From Blastocatellia bacterium (GTDB taxonomy: Bacteria > Acidobacteriota > Blastocatellia > HR10 > J050), in assembly GCA_026985075.1 (NCBI GenBank), contig JALSQX010000102.1, positions 1 through 64,000 on the forward strand: a DNA stretch of 64,000 nucleotides. Direction: 5' to 3'. The notes under the pieces are model-generated. The model did not search any database. It worked only from the letters and a program-made list of their open reading frames with translations, and was not told where the DNA came from. The first letter of the stretch is position 1. The number at the start of each line of letters is the position of its first letter. This document shows, one piece after another, positions 18,391-27,853 of the stretch. Position numbers and translations under genes: made by a program.

Positions 18391-21259
18391 ATGCCTCGTC
18401 GCTTCGCCAGGGGTGATCAGTTGCCTGTTGGTCTTGGTCTGTGGGCCATGGTCCTTCGTTCTCGGGCGTTCTCGGCCAGCCATCATCGATGAAGAGCGTC
18501 AAGCGCTCGGGCCGCGCCTCACGGCGTTGACCCCCTACTTGGGGCATCCCATTGCCAAAGTCGAGATTCTCTACGGTGGCGCGCCTCCTCGCGGGGAAGA
18601 TGTCCGGCTCGTCGATGTGATCGGCATTCGCGCCGGCGAGAAGCTCGATCTCGCTCGCATTCACGATGCGCTCATCCGGCTCTATCGATCGGGAGAAGCG
18701 GCCAATGTGGTGGTGACCGCCTCGGGGCCGCCGACGGCGATGACCCTGCGATTCGACATCACGCCACAGCCTCGCGTGGCCGATGTCATCTTCGCCGGAG
18801 TGGAGAGCGCGGCGATCCGGGACGAATTGCGTCGCCGACTTTCGCTCAGCCGGGGGGCGCTGGTCAGGCGCGGACAACTGAATCGAGCGGCCGATGAGAT
18901 CGTGGACTATTACCATCAACTCGGCTATTTTGACGCTCAGGCCATTCCGGAGGTCGCCCCGCAGGCGGGCGGGCGGGAAGCGACGATCATCTTTCATATC
19001 ACTCCCGGCGAACAGGCCACGATTGGGTCGGTTCGATTTCGAGGCACGTTGAAGTTGCCCGTGGCAGAGGCGCGACGGGTTCTGAATCTCGACCCGGGAA
19101 GCCCCTACAGCGCTCGTCGGGTGCGAGATGGCGTCGAGCGATTGCGCCGCTGGCATTTGGAACGAGGGTATCTGGCCGTGCATATCGGGCGCGCCGAAAT
19201 TGCTCGTCGGCCGGAGAAGAATCAGGTGCGCATCACCATCCCCATCGACTCAGGGCCGACGGTTGAGATCCGCGTCGAGGGCATCGATCTCCATCCCGAG
19301 CAGCAGAAGCAGTTGTTGCCCACTCTTGACGTGGGCGGCATCGATGACGCGACGCTGGAAGAAGGGCGGCTCAATATCCTGGAGGATCTCCAGCGCCGAG
19401 GCTATTTCTTCGCCGAGGTGAATTATCAACGCCTCCAGCCCAGCGACGATCATGTGGTCATCGTCTATCGAGTCGCTCCCGGTCGGAAATACACTCTGAA
19501 AGAGATTCGCATCGAGGGCTTGCCCGCCGACGTTGTGAAGGAAGTGATCGCCCAACTCCATTCGCGGCCCGGGGGGCTATTCAGTCGCGGGCTGACCAGT
19601 CGAGAGCTCATGCGCGAAGATCAACGGGCCATCGTTCAATACTTGCGAGTTCGCGGATATCTCAGCGCTCGCGTGACCGAGAGCCGATTGGCCGTGGGGT
19701 TGAATCGCGAGGATTTGATCATCATCTACGTCGTCGATACGGGTCCGCAGAGTCACATCGACGAGATCGTCTTCCGGGGGAACGAAGCCTTTTCCGATGA
19801 GGAGCTTCAGGCTCAGCTTGAGATCGCCGCGGGTCAACCGCTCTCTCAACCGCACATCAGCGAAGAGGCGGCGCGGCTGAGCGCCTTCTATAGTGCCCAC
19901 GGGTACGCCGAATCCACCGTCGATGCCAGCATCGAATTCGTCGATGGACACGCGCCCGACGTGCGCGTGATCTTCACCATTCGCGAAGGGCGGCAACTCC
20001 GCATTCATCGTCTTCTCTTTCGGGGGAACGAGATCACCCGTGAGCCGGCCATCAGGAAATACCTGCAGTTCCACGAGGGGCAGCTCCTCATCAACGAGCG
20101 CCTCCAGGCCAGCGAGCAAAACCTCTATAGCACCGGCGCGTTTCGCCGCGTGACGATTCACCCGGTCACCGCCGGCGCGGGCTCGGAATACGCCAATCGG
20201 CGAAATGTCATCATCGAGCTGGTCGAGGCCCCTCGCTTCCTCCTCACCTACGGTGGCGGATTTCGGACCGATGATGGACCGCGCGGACTGTTCGAGATCA
20301 CGAATACGAACCTTCTCGGTCGGTTGTACACGGGGTCATTTCGCATTCGCGCCAGTCGGCGGGAGCAATTGGGTCAATTGTCGTTCACCAACCCTCGACC
20401 CTTTGGTTCTGCGTGGCCGCTTTTGGCCTCCACCTTCTTCCAGCGCGAAGAACGAGATGCCTTCGATGCCAGTCGGCTCACCGGGCTGGTGCAGCTTGAG
20501 CGACAATTGCCCGGCAACAGCCTGTTGATCCTGCGATATAGCTTCAGCAAGGTCATCATCTCGGATGTCACCGAGCCGGAACGTCTGCGACGGCAGGATA
20601 CGACGGCGCGCCTCGGGCGACTGTCGGGCTCCTTCTTGCGCGATCTGAGGGATTCGGTCTTCGAGCCGACGCGCGGCTCGTTCACCTCGTTGGATCTCTC
20701 CATCGCCTCCAGCGCGCTCGGCGGCGAAGAGAATTTCGTTCGATTCTTCGCCGAACATCAACGGTATTATCGGGTTCTCGGTCTCCGTTCCGTGGTGTTC
20801 GCCCTCGACGCCCGATTGGGCGTGGCCAAGCCGTTTGGCGCGACCAGGAGCATCCTCATCAGCGAACGCTTCTTCGCCGGGGGCTCGACGACGCTTCGGG
20901 GCTTCGGTTTCGAGGAAGCCGGACCGCGGGGACTCAATCCCAATCGGCCGGGGCAGACGCAGCCGTTGGGAGGAGATATGCTGGCCATCCTCAACGCCGA
21001 GTTGCGCTTTCCCATCTGGAAGCGCATCGGCTTGGGGGGGACGCTCTTTTACGATGGGGGAAACGTGTTCATCAAGTTCTCCGATATCAAGGCCGAGGCG
21101 CTGCCCGGGACGCGACGCCATTTCACGCATACGCTCGGATTCGGGTTCCGCATCAAGACGCCCGTGGGGCCCATCCGACTGGATTTCGGCGTGCTCGTTC
21201 GGCGCGAGCCGCTCGTTCCGCGAACGCAATTTCACGTGAGCTTTGGACCGTCGTTCTGA
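18341..21259 (+). CDS. Omp85 outer-membrane protein (TamA/BamA-like) with about seven POTRA domains
   Basis: 972-residue outer-membrane assembly factor. After an N-terminal signal-like hydrophobic stretch (about residues 18-40), I can segment roughly seven consecutive POTRA-like units of 75-85 residues, each with the beta-alpha-alpha-beta-beta pattern (for example VADVIFAGVES, YTLKEIRIEGLP, SHIDEIVFRGNEAFSDEEL, LRIHRLLFRGNEITREPAI). The C-terminal 350 residues are the 16-strand Omp85 barrel, with the lid-lock loop motif FFAGGSTTLRGF and a final strand ending HVSFGPSF. E. coli TamA has three POTRAs and BamA five. Overlap with tamB argues for a TamA role; seven POTRAs and a SurA-like neighbour leave a BamA-like role open. 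The start codon (ATG 18341) lies inside tamB. Confidence 0.88.
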   Translation: MRTENSVSISAFGKGFKCLVASPGVISCLLVLVCGPWSFVLGRSRPAIIDEERQALGPRLTALTPYLGHPIAKVEILYGGAPPRGEDVRLVDVIGIRAGEKLDLARIHDALIRLYRSGEAANVVVTASGPPTAMTLRFDITPQPRVADVIFAGVESAAIRDELRRRLSLSRGALVRRGQLNRAADEIVDYYHQLGYFDAQAIPEVAPQAGGREATIIFHITPGEQATIGSVRFRGTLKLPVAEARRVLNLDPGSPYSARRVRDGVERLRRWHLERGYLAVHIGRAEIARRPEKNQVRITIPIDSGPTVEIRVEGIDLHPEQQKQLLPTLDVGGIDDATLEEGRLNILEDLQRRGYFFAEVNYQRLQPSDDHVVIVYRVAPGRKYTLKEIRIEGLPADVVKEVIAQLHSRPGGLFSRGLTSRELMREDQRAIVQYLRVRGYLSARVTESRLAVGLNREDLIIIYVVDTGPQSHIDEIVFRGNEAFSDEELQAQLEIAAGQPLSQPHISEEAARLSAFYSAHGYAESTVDASIEFVDGHAPDVRVIFTIREGRQLRIHRLLFRGNEITREPAIRKYLQFHEGQLLINERLQASEQNLYSTGAFRRVTIHPVTAGAGSEYANRRNVIIELVEAPRFLLTYGGGFRTDDGPRGLFEITNTNLLGRLYTGSFRIRASRREQLGQLSFTNPRPFGSAWPLLASTFFQREERDAFDASRLTGLVQLERQLPGNSLLILRYSFSKVIISDVTEPERLRRQDTTARLGRLSGSFLRDLRDSVFEPTRGSFTSLDLSIASSALGGEENFVRFFAEHQRYYRVLGLRSVVFALDARLGVAKPFGATRSILISERFFAGGSTTLRGFGFEEAGPRGLNPNRPGQTQPLGGDMLAILNAELRFPIWKRIGLGGTLFYDGGNVFIKFSDIKAEALPGTRRHFTHTLGFGFRIKTPVGPIRLDFGVLVRREPLVPRTQFHVSFGPSF

Positions 21260-21393
21260 TGATGGCGCAGGCGAGGAGAGGCAATCGAAGCTCGGGGTTC
21301 ATCCTCCGCGATGAGGCCTTCGGACGCTGCCAGGCGGGGGGCAAAAGACGCCGGGCGCGGCACAAACCGGACATGGGATGGGGGGAGAGAAGA

Positions 21394-22203
21394 GTGAACG
21401 TATCACACTGGATCGCGACCATGGGCGTGCGAGTCGTGGGATTCCTCCTGGCGCTCCTCCTCGTCTCTGCGGGCGGCCCATGCTGGGCCCAGCAGCGCGC
21501 GCCCTCTTCATCGCCATCGGGGGTGATCGTTGACCGGCTGGTCGCGCTGGTCAACGATGACCCGATCACCGAGAGTGATATTCTCTGGTTCCTGGCCCTC
21601 GCTCCCGATGTGCCCGAAGGGCCGTTCACCGACCAGATGAAACAGCAGGCGCTCGAGCAGTACATCGACCGTCAGCTCCTCTATCAGGAAGCGCAAAAGT
21701 TGCCCACCATCGAGGTCACTCAAGAGGCCATCGCTCAGTACATCGCCGAGTTGGTGAAACAATTCCCCTCGGAATCGGCATTCCGGCGGCGATTGCAGGC
21801 CGTGGGGCTCGATGAGGCGACGCTCAACCAGATCGTCCGACGACGCTTGATCATCCTCCAATTCATCGATTTTCGCTTTCGTGCGTTCGTCCTGGTCGGC
21901 GATGAGGAGATTCAATCCTACTACCGACATCGCGTCGTTCCTTTGGCCGAAGAGCGCGGCCAATCGCCGCCGCCCCTGGAGGAGGTTCGGGAATTGATCG
22001 AGAAGAATCTTCTCGAAGAAAAAGTCGCCTCCGAGATGACGCTCTGGTTTGAAGAAGCGCGGCGCCGAGCCGACATCGTGTACCTGGTCAACTACTCGGG
22101 GCCCACCCGGTCACCGGGGCCGGACGATCGGGGGATTGGCCATCGGCGAACGGGACACCGCGCGTCATCGAGCCGCTCGGGAACTCGCCGATCACCGTCA
22201 TGA
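21394..22203 (+). CDS. SurA N-terminal-domain periplasmic chaperone
   Basis: About 269 residues. A signal peptide (VVGFLLALLLVSAGGPCWA) is followed by a SurA/PrsA-type chaperone N domain: VDRLVALVNDDPITESDI, then QALEQYIDRQLLYQEA, helices with ESAFRRRLQAVGLDEATLNQIVRRRLI, and the swapped C-terminal helix EIQSYYRHRVVPLAEE...VRELIEKNLLEEKVASEMTLW. No parvulin PPIase domain is present, so it is likely a chaperone only. I choose the GTG at 21394, seven nt after GGAGAG, because it begins directly at the signal peptide; an ATG at 21259 overlapping the Omp85 stop would add 45 polar residues. The position after tamB and the Omp85 gene suggests a role in guiding outer-membrane clients. The last 35 residues are low-complexity R/S/G. 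Confidence 0.82.
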   Translation: MNVSHWIATMGVRVVGFLLALLLVSAGGPCWAQQRAPSSSPSGVIVDRLVALVNDDPITESDILWFLALAPDVPEGPFTDQMKQQALEQYIDRQLLYQEAQKLPTIEVTQEAIAQYIAELVKQFPSESAFRRRLQAVGLDEATLNQIVRRRLIILQFIDFRFRAFVLVGDEEIQSYYRHRVVPLAEERGQSPPPLEEVRELIEKNLLEEKVASEMTLWFEEARRRADIVYLVNYSGPTRSPGPDDRGIGHRRTGHRASSSRSGTRRSPS

Positions 22204-22285
22204 AATCACGGTCGCCAGGAGGCCCGGGGAGCGATGAACCATCCGCGATCCCCCTCGCTTCCTGCCGCCTTCGGTGGCTTTCATC

Positions 22286-23467
22286 TCAGGGGCCGATGAG
22301 CGTCCGAATGATTCCCTGAGCATCGACCCAGCGAATGCGATTGTTTCCGGTATCGGCGATGAAGACGTTTCCCGCTGTATCGGCCACCACATCGAACGGT
22401 TCGTTGAGTCGAGCGCGAAGGGCTGGTCCGCCATCCCCGCTGAAACCACCCTGTCCCGGGCCCACCGGTCCGCTTCCCGCCACAGTCGTGATGAGTCCGT
22501 CGGGGGTCACCTGGCGAATGCGGTGATTGAGCACATCGGCGATGAACAGCGCCGGTGAGGGCCGCGTGCGAATGGCCAGACCGGCGGGAAGGAAGAGACA
22601 AGCGCGCAGCGCCGGTCCGCCATCACCGCACAAACCCCGTTGGGCGCCGCCGATCACCGTCTCGATGAGCTCGTCCACCACTCGCCGGACGCGATCATTG
22701 TTCTTATCGGCGATGAACAGCGCGCCGGTGAGGTCGATCACCACATCGGTGGGCATATTCAAGCAGGCATCGGTCGCCCGCTGACCATCGCCGCAGAACG
22801 TCGGTAATCCATTACCCGCCACCGTGGAGATGATCTCCAGGGCATCGTCGCCGGTCACGGCGTGATCGCTTCCGGCGGCGACCCGGCGAATGACGTTGTT
22901 CCCCGCATCGGCGATGTAGAGATTTCCCGCTCCATCGAGAGCCACGCCGGTCGGTTGGCGCAAGCAGGCGCGGGGAGCTGGTCCGCCATCGCCGCAGAAT
23001 CGAGCCAGGCGATTGCCGGCCACAGTGCGAATGACGCCCTGTCGATCGACGAGGCGAATGCGATTGTTTCCCGTATCGGCGATATAGACATTCCCTCGCG
23101 GATCGACGACGAGGCCGGTCGGACGATTCAGTTCCGCCGCCGTCGCCGGTCCACCATCGCCCCCGAAGCCCGGCGCTCCCGTCCCGGCGATCACCAGCAG
23201 GCGCGGGCGACGACCAGTGGGATTCTCGACGAGGAGAACGCGATGGTGTCCCGTATCCGCCACGTAGAGATTCCCGCCCAGGTCCAGGGCCAGACCGGCC
23301 GGACGACTCAACGAAAGGCGCTGAATGGGCTCCGAACCCTGTTCATCAGACGTGGTCCCGGGTGCTTCATCCGGCGCGCTGGCACTCTGGACCACCGGAT
23401 CGCGGCCCACCATCCAGGAGCACAGGATCACGCACAAGGCATAGAGTACAAGACGCATATTCATCAT
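22286..23467 (-). CDS. Secreted six-bladed NHL-repeat propeller protein
   Basis: 393 residues with a signal peptide (LVLYALCVILCSWMV). Six NHL repeats with the consensus RPTGLVVDPRGNVYIADTGNNRIRLV are visible, separated by VAGNG.P.FCGDGGPA linkers, so a six-bladed propeller is expected. NHL proteins bind proteins, sugars or other ligands; no catalytic residues are seen. It begins at ATG codons 23467/23464 just after AGGAGGAG and lies 9 nt downstream of the TonB-receptor gene on the same strand, so the two are likely co-transcribed and may act together at the cell surface. Confidence 0.82.
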   Translation of the reverse strand: MMNMRLVLYALCVILCSWMVGRDPVVQSASAPDEAPGTTSDEQGSEPIQRLSLSRPAGLALDLGGNLYVADTGHHRVLLVENPTGRRPRLLVIAGTGAPGFGGDGGPATAAELNRPTGLVVDPRGNVYIADTGNNRIRLVDRQGVIRTVAGNRLARFCGDGGPAPRACLRQPTGVALDGAGNLYIADAGNNVIRRVAAGSDHAVTGDDALEIISTVAGNGLPTFCGDGQRATDACLNMPTDVVIDLTGALFIADKNNDRVRRVVDELIETVIGGAQRGLCGDGGPALRACLFLPAGLAIRTRPSPALFIADVLNHRIRQVTPDGLITTVAGSGPVGPGQGGFSGDGGPALRARLNEPFDVVADTAGNVFIADTGNNRIRWVDAQGIIRTLIGP

Positions 23468-23476
23468 CTCCTCCTG

Positions 23477-26400
23477 TCAAAACGAGTATTTCAAAGCGAT
23501 TTGAATGGTCCGGGCCGGAATCGTTGTGTTGACGGATTGACCAAAGGCGGGGGCTTCCAGGATGCGCACCGGCGTGCCCCAATGAGTCCGATTCAGGAGA
23601 TTGAAAATTTCCGTGCGAAAGAGGAGACGGTGGCGATCCGTGATGCGGAATTCCTTGCTCACCGCCAGGTCGAGCGTGGCCACCGGAGCTTTCCGGAATG
23701 TGTTCCGGCCAATCGCTCCGCTCCGGCCGGCGGAAGCCAACAGGCGTTCCGGCCTGACGCCCGGCGCGAGGCGGAGGCGCGTACGACCGTTCGCTTGCGT
23801 GACCAATCCGCTGGTCGTGTTGAGCCGGTCTGTGGGATTGCCATCGCGATTCACATCCACGGCGGTATTGACCGTGTACGGTTGACCCGACGCGGCGATG
23901 AAAATACCGGCCAATTTCCAACCGCCGAACAACCAGTGGCGCTCGTGGAAGGGGAGATCCCAGAGGGCGCTGATGGCCAGTCGAACGCGCTGGTCGAAAT
24001 CGGCCGAAGCCCGTTCGGCGGCCAGATTCAAGCTGTTCTGAGGGAGGGCGAAAGAACTGCCGGTATCGAAAATGTCCGACACATCATCAATGGCGTGCGA
24101 ATAGGTCAGCGCGGCGCTCAGTTGCCAGCCCCGGCGGTATCGCCGACGCACTTCCAGTTGCCATGAGTGGTAGGTGGAGGCGGCGCTGCTCTCGAAGACG
24201 CTCAATCCCCCCAGAAAAGGCACCGGTCGCTGATCGGCGTCCGGGCAGACGCGCTCCACCAGTGGCGTGTCCCGGGGACATCCCGGCGACAACGTCGTCC
24301 CGGTGAGCAGTGGCAAAAATCCACCACCGTCGATCGGGATGAGCGGCTCGATGGTATCTACCTCGATGAGGCTGCCCAGGCCCAGATTGGGCGTCGTCAA
24401 TCGCAGCAGTTTGATGCCCCGCGTGCCCACGTAAGCGAGAGAGAGGAGATACGCGGTGCCCAGCTCGCGCTCCACGGCCAGGCTGTACTGCTGGGAGTAC
24501 GGCGCTTTGAGATTTCGACTGGGAACGAGCACCGTGGGTCCCGTGCCACTCACGCTGACCAGGTTGAGCCACTCGCGAATGAGGTTCAATCGCGGGTTGA
24601 GCGTATTCAACGTGCCGGGCAAAACCAGACCACCACTTCGCCCTCTTTCGGGACTGAGCAGCAAACCGCGGGTGCGCACCACCGGGGGGAGTTCCAGATC
24701 GACGTTGCCGAAATCGGCCAGATTCAAGGGAGCGAAGTCCGGAGGGAACATTCGGGCCTGACCAATAGCCGTCTCCAGGAACTGATCGAAATAAATGCCG
24801 TAACCCCCACGCACCACCGTCTTCCCCGAACCGGTGGGGTCCCAGGCGAAGCCGATGCGCGGAGCCACATTGTTGCGATCGCCGGCGAAGGCGGCACGAA
24901 ATGTGACCAGCAATGGTTCCAGGAGTTCCGGGTTGGCGAACAAGCGGCTCAGCGTCTCGCTCGTCTGACGAAAACGATTCTCCAGGCGCCCGCCCACGGT
25001 GCTGGGAACGGTATTGACTTCGTATCGCACGCCGAGCGTCACCCGGAGCGTCGGCCAGAGCCGCAATTGATCCTGGAAGAAGAAATTCAGTTGCGTGGAA
25101 CGAATGCCCAGCGTGGCGTCGGGCGCAAACGAGGTGGGCGAACCAGCGAAGCCGGCAGGGAGCGCCGCCAGCGTCTGGAAATATCCCGTGGGCACGCCGG
25201 CGGCGGCCAACGTGGTGCTGGAAAGGAGCGGCGAGGTCGTTTCCGGCTGGACGCCGGCAATGGGCTCGGAACCGATCATGCCCACGAAGCTCATCAGCGG
25301 CCGGAAGTTCCGATTGACGGCACTATTGATCTGCGTCCGCCGCAGATCCATGCCACCGGTGAGAATGTGGCGGCCACGAATGTGCGTGAGCGTGTCAGCG
25401 ACCTGGATGGTGTTGTTGGCTCGCCGCTGGGGAAAGTTGAACACATCGACGCCCACCGGGCTGAAACCGGCCAGACGCACCTGTCCGAGCGGTCCGGTCA
25501 ACGTTTCTGTGTCCACGATCCCGTCCAAGCCGAGGCCCGCCAGGAGCGATTGCGCTTCCGCCGCCGATGCCGAGACGAACCGTGGGGGACCGCCGGGCGT
25601 CGTGAGATTCAGAATGAGTGGCGCATTCAGGAGAAAGGGGACGTCGGGCGTCGTTGGTGGCAGGTGGGAAGGGAGGAGGAATGGATCGCTCACCCGAAAG
25701 AAATTCAGGCTCGTCCGGCCGTAGGAGAGGCGAAGAGCGTTGGCCGTGCGACCCGAGGGCGCGCTGCCCAGGGAGACGACGACGTTTTGCGTTCGCACCT
25801 CGGGGCGCAGGGAAGAGAACAGCGCGCCACCGGTCACCGGCAGGATGCTCTCATCATCGGTGAAGTTGTATCGCCCGCTCAGCCGATGCGTCCAGTTCCT
25901 GATCCAGCGGAAATTATGATCGAGCTTCACCGAGAAGAGCGTGCCTCGCCCATCGGCGGGAAGCACGGCGGTATACGTATGGCGGCCATAAGGACCCAGT
26001 GGATTATTGGGGAAAGGAAATAAGCTGAAGATGGCATTGCCGGGCAGCGATGTCGGTACCAGGGCCACGGGGGACTCGCCCCCACCTTCGATCAGCATCC
26101 CGCGATCGCCGGTCCCGAACAATCCCCGTTCGGCTAATGTGGGCACGGCGAAATGCGATTCCCGACTGGCGTGAATCTCCTGATGCTCCAGGGAGGCGAA
26201 AAAGAAGGGACCGGTCGCGCCAAGCGGTCCACCGACGACGAATCCAGCCTGAAGGCGCGTCAGTGGATTTTCACCGGCGACCGGATTGGGACGCTCTATC
26301 GGCCGACCATCCAGCAGCGCCGGCGCGCCATCGGTGAGGCGCATCAGCGGGAAGCTGGCCGGCCCGCCTTCGTCGGTGAGATCGAAGACATCGCGTGCTT

Positions 26401-27808
26401 TGAGTCGACGGTCGGTGAGAAACCCGTAGGCCGTGCCGTGCAGTTCCCGGCCGCCATACTGAGAGACGGCGTTGACCTGAGCGCCCAGATTCCGCCCGAA
26501 TCGCGCATCGGCCAGCGCGGTGATGATCTGGAACTCCTGGACGCTCTCGATGGATTGGGGAACGAGCGTGATGAACCCCTGTCGGCGAACGCCGACGTCA
26601 CCCTGATTGTTATCGGCGCCATCCACGGTGAAGTTATTCGTCCGGCTCCGCAGTCCATTGACTGAGAATTGACCGGATGTCCCCACGCCCGGACTGATGC
26701 CCGGCCCTTGCGTGCCGAGACTGGCCGGCGCCGGAAAGACGCCAGGGGCCAGGAAGGCCAGCGAATCGAACGTGCGAATGCCGGGCAGAGGCAGGGAAAC
26801 GAGTTCGCGTTCGGAAAAGATGCGTCGTCGCATGGTCTCGGCCAGAGCGCGGCGCGGCGCTCGAGCGACTCGCGCTCCGCGTTCGACGGTCGGCTCGAGA
26901 CGAAGGGGAGCCAGTCGCTTGACCATCTCCTGAGGATCGAGGACGAAGCTGACGCGCCTCTCCTCATACTGACGGGCGACGGCCATCAGCGAATAGTGAC
27001 CCGGCGTGGGCAGGGCGATGGTGAAGCGCCCTCGTTCATCGGTCGTGCCGGAGTAGACGGCGTCAGAATCGTCTGACAGGACATAGACCTCCACGCCCTC
27101 GAGCGGTCTTCCCTGTCGATCGACGATGCGGCCAGTGACGGCGCGCTGTCCCGGTTGAATCTGCACCGGTGATGATGCATCAGTTGGTGATTCAGCGCTC
27201 GAAATGCGCGCATCGAGGAGCGCAAACCGAGGATCGGGAAGCGAGCGATGACCGGCCAGTGGCGATGTCAGGCGCTCGGAGGTCGCCGTATGGAGCACGA
27301 TCCGGATGAAGCCATCCGGCTCTACAGTGAGCGAGGTGCGACGAGACGCGCTGACGCGACGGAGAGGAATGGGATTCGGTTCGGGCACATCGATGCGATC
27401 ACCGTGAATTTCCAATCGCGGTTGATAGACGGGCGCTCCGGTTCGGCTGTTCCTCCGGCAGACGATTTCCACCTCGGCTCGATAGCCATCTTTGATCACT
27501 TGAAGGCACCAGACGCCGATCTGCAGGCCGGCGATCTGGAACATGCCGCTGGCATCGGTTTTGACCGGTTTTTCGCGAAAGCCCGTCTTCCGGTTGATGG
27601 GACGAATGATCACATTGGGGACGCCCTGACCCTGTTCATCGACGACCTGTCCTTCGGCGACGTAGCCGGCAATGAGGTTCTGACTCCGGACGGTCGTGGC
27701 GATGAGCAGAAAGCCGAGCAGGAGGAAGGAACCACACACCCTGCCGCCGATATGCGAGTGGATGAGCGTTTCGGTTTCACTCACTCGGGTGCTGCGTCGT
27801 TCCTGCAT
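23477..27808 (-). CDS. Oar-type TonB-dependent receptor with carboxypeptidase-regulatory domains
   Basis: 1443-residue outer-membrane receptor of the large Oar/CarboxypepD_reg class that is especially abundant in Acidobacteriota and Bacteroidota. After a signal-like segment (residues about 27-45) come two beta-sandwich CarboxypepD_reg-like domains: GYVAEGQVVDEQGQGVPNVI near 50 and VTGRIVDRQGRPLEGVEVYV near 225. A plug-like region follows (FSVNGLRSRTNNFTVDGADNN, about 395) and then a long barrel ending in IPARTIQIALKYSF, with the terminal aromatic expected for barrel insertion. The ligand is unknown. No frame breaks. Downstream is the NHL protein (9 nt), upstream the Ser/Thr kinase. The start ATG 27808 has no strong ribosome site. 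Confidence 0.88.
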   Translation of the reverse strand: MQERRSTRVSETETLIHSHIGGRVCGSFLLLGFLLIATTVRSQNLIAGYVAEGQVVDEQGQGVPNVIIRPINRKTGFREKPVKTDASGMFQIAGLQIGVWCLQVIKDGYRAEVEIVCRRNSRTGAPVYQPRLEIHGDRIDVPEPNPIPLRRVSASRRTSLTVEPDGFIRIVLHTATSERLTSPLAGHRSLPDPRFALLDARISSAESPTDASSPVQIQPGQRAVTGRIVDRQGRPLEGVEVYVLSDDSDAVYSGTTDERGRFTIALPTPGHYSLMAVARQYEERRVSFVLDPQEMVKRLAPLRLEPTVERGARVARAPRRALAETMRRRIFSERELVSLPLPGIRTFDSLAFLAPGVFPAPASLGTQGPGISPGVGTSGQFSVNGLRSRTNNFTVDGADNNQGDVGVRRQGFITLVPQSIESVQEFQIITALADARFGRNLGAQVNAVSQYGGRELHGTAYGFLTDRRLKARDVFDLTDEGGPASFPLMRLTDGAPALLDGRPIERPNPVAGENPLTRLQAGFVVGGPLGATGPFFFASLEHQEIHASRESHFAVPTLAERGLFGTGDRGMLIEGGGESPVALVPTSLPGNAIFSLFPFPNNPLGPYGRHTYTAVLPADGRGTLFSVKLDHNFRWIRNWTHRLSGRYNFTDDESILPVTGGALFSSLRPEVRTQNVVVSLGSAPSGRTANALRLSYGRTSLNFFRVSDPFLLPSHLPPTTPDVPFLLNAPLILNLTTPGGPPRFVSASAAEAQSLLAGLGLDGIVDTETLTGPLGQVRLAGFSPVGVDVFNFPQRRANNTIQVADTLTHIRGRHILTGGMDLRRTQINSAVNRNFRPLMSFVGMIGSEPIAGVQPETTSPLLSSTTLAAAGVPTGYFQTLAALPAGFAGSPTSFAPDATLGIRSTQLNFFFQDQLRLWPTLRVTLGVRYEVNTVPSTVGGRLENRFRQTSETLSRLFANPELLEPLLVTFRAAFAGDRNNVAPRIGFAWDPTGSGKTVVRGGYGIYFDQFLETAIGQARMFPPDFAPLNLADFGNVDLELPPVVRTRGLLLSPERGRSGGLVLPGTLNTLNPRLNLIREWLNLVSVSGTGPTVLVPSRNLKAPYSQQYSLAVERELGTAYLLSLAYVGTRGIKLLRLTTPNLGLGSLIEVDTIEPLIPIDGGGFLPLLTGTTLSPGCPRDTPLVERVCPDADQRPVPFLGGLSVFESSAASTYHSWQLEVRRRYRRGWQLSAALTYSHAIDDVSDIFDTGSSFALPQNSLNLAAERASADFDQRVRLAISALWDLPFHERHWLFGGWKLAGIFIAASGQPYTVNTAVDVNRDGNPTDRLNTTSGLVTQANGRTRLRLAPGVRPERLLASAGRSGAIGRNTFRKAPVATLDLAVSKEFRITDRHRLLFRTEIFNLLNRTHWGTPVRILEAPAFGQSVNTTIPARTIQIALKYSF

Positions 27809-27853
27809 GATCGATGTGATCGGCCGGGCTGGCGATGACCATTGAGGCGAGGC

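Noticed and set aside
24167-26023. 618-codon open frame on the plus strand
   Set aside because: Lies entirely antisense to the TonB receptor gene; composition mirrors that gene and no family motif is present.
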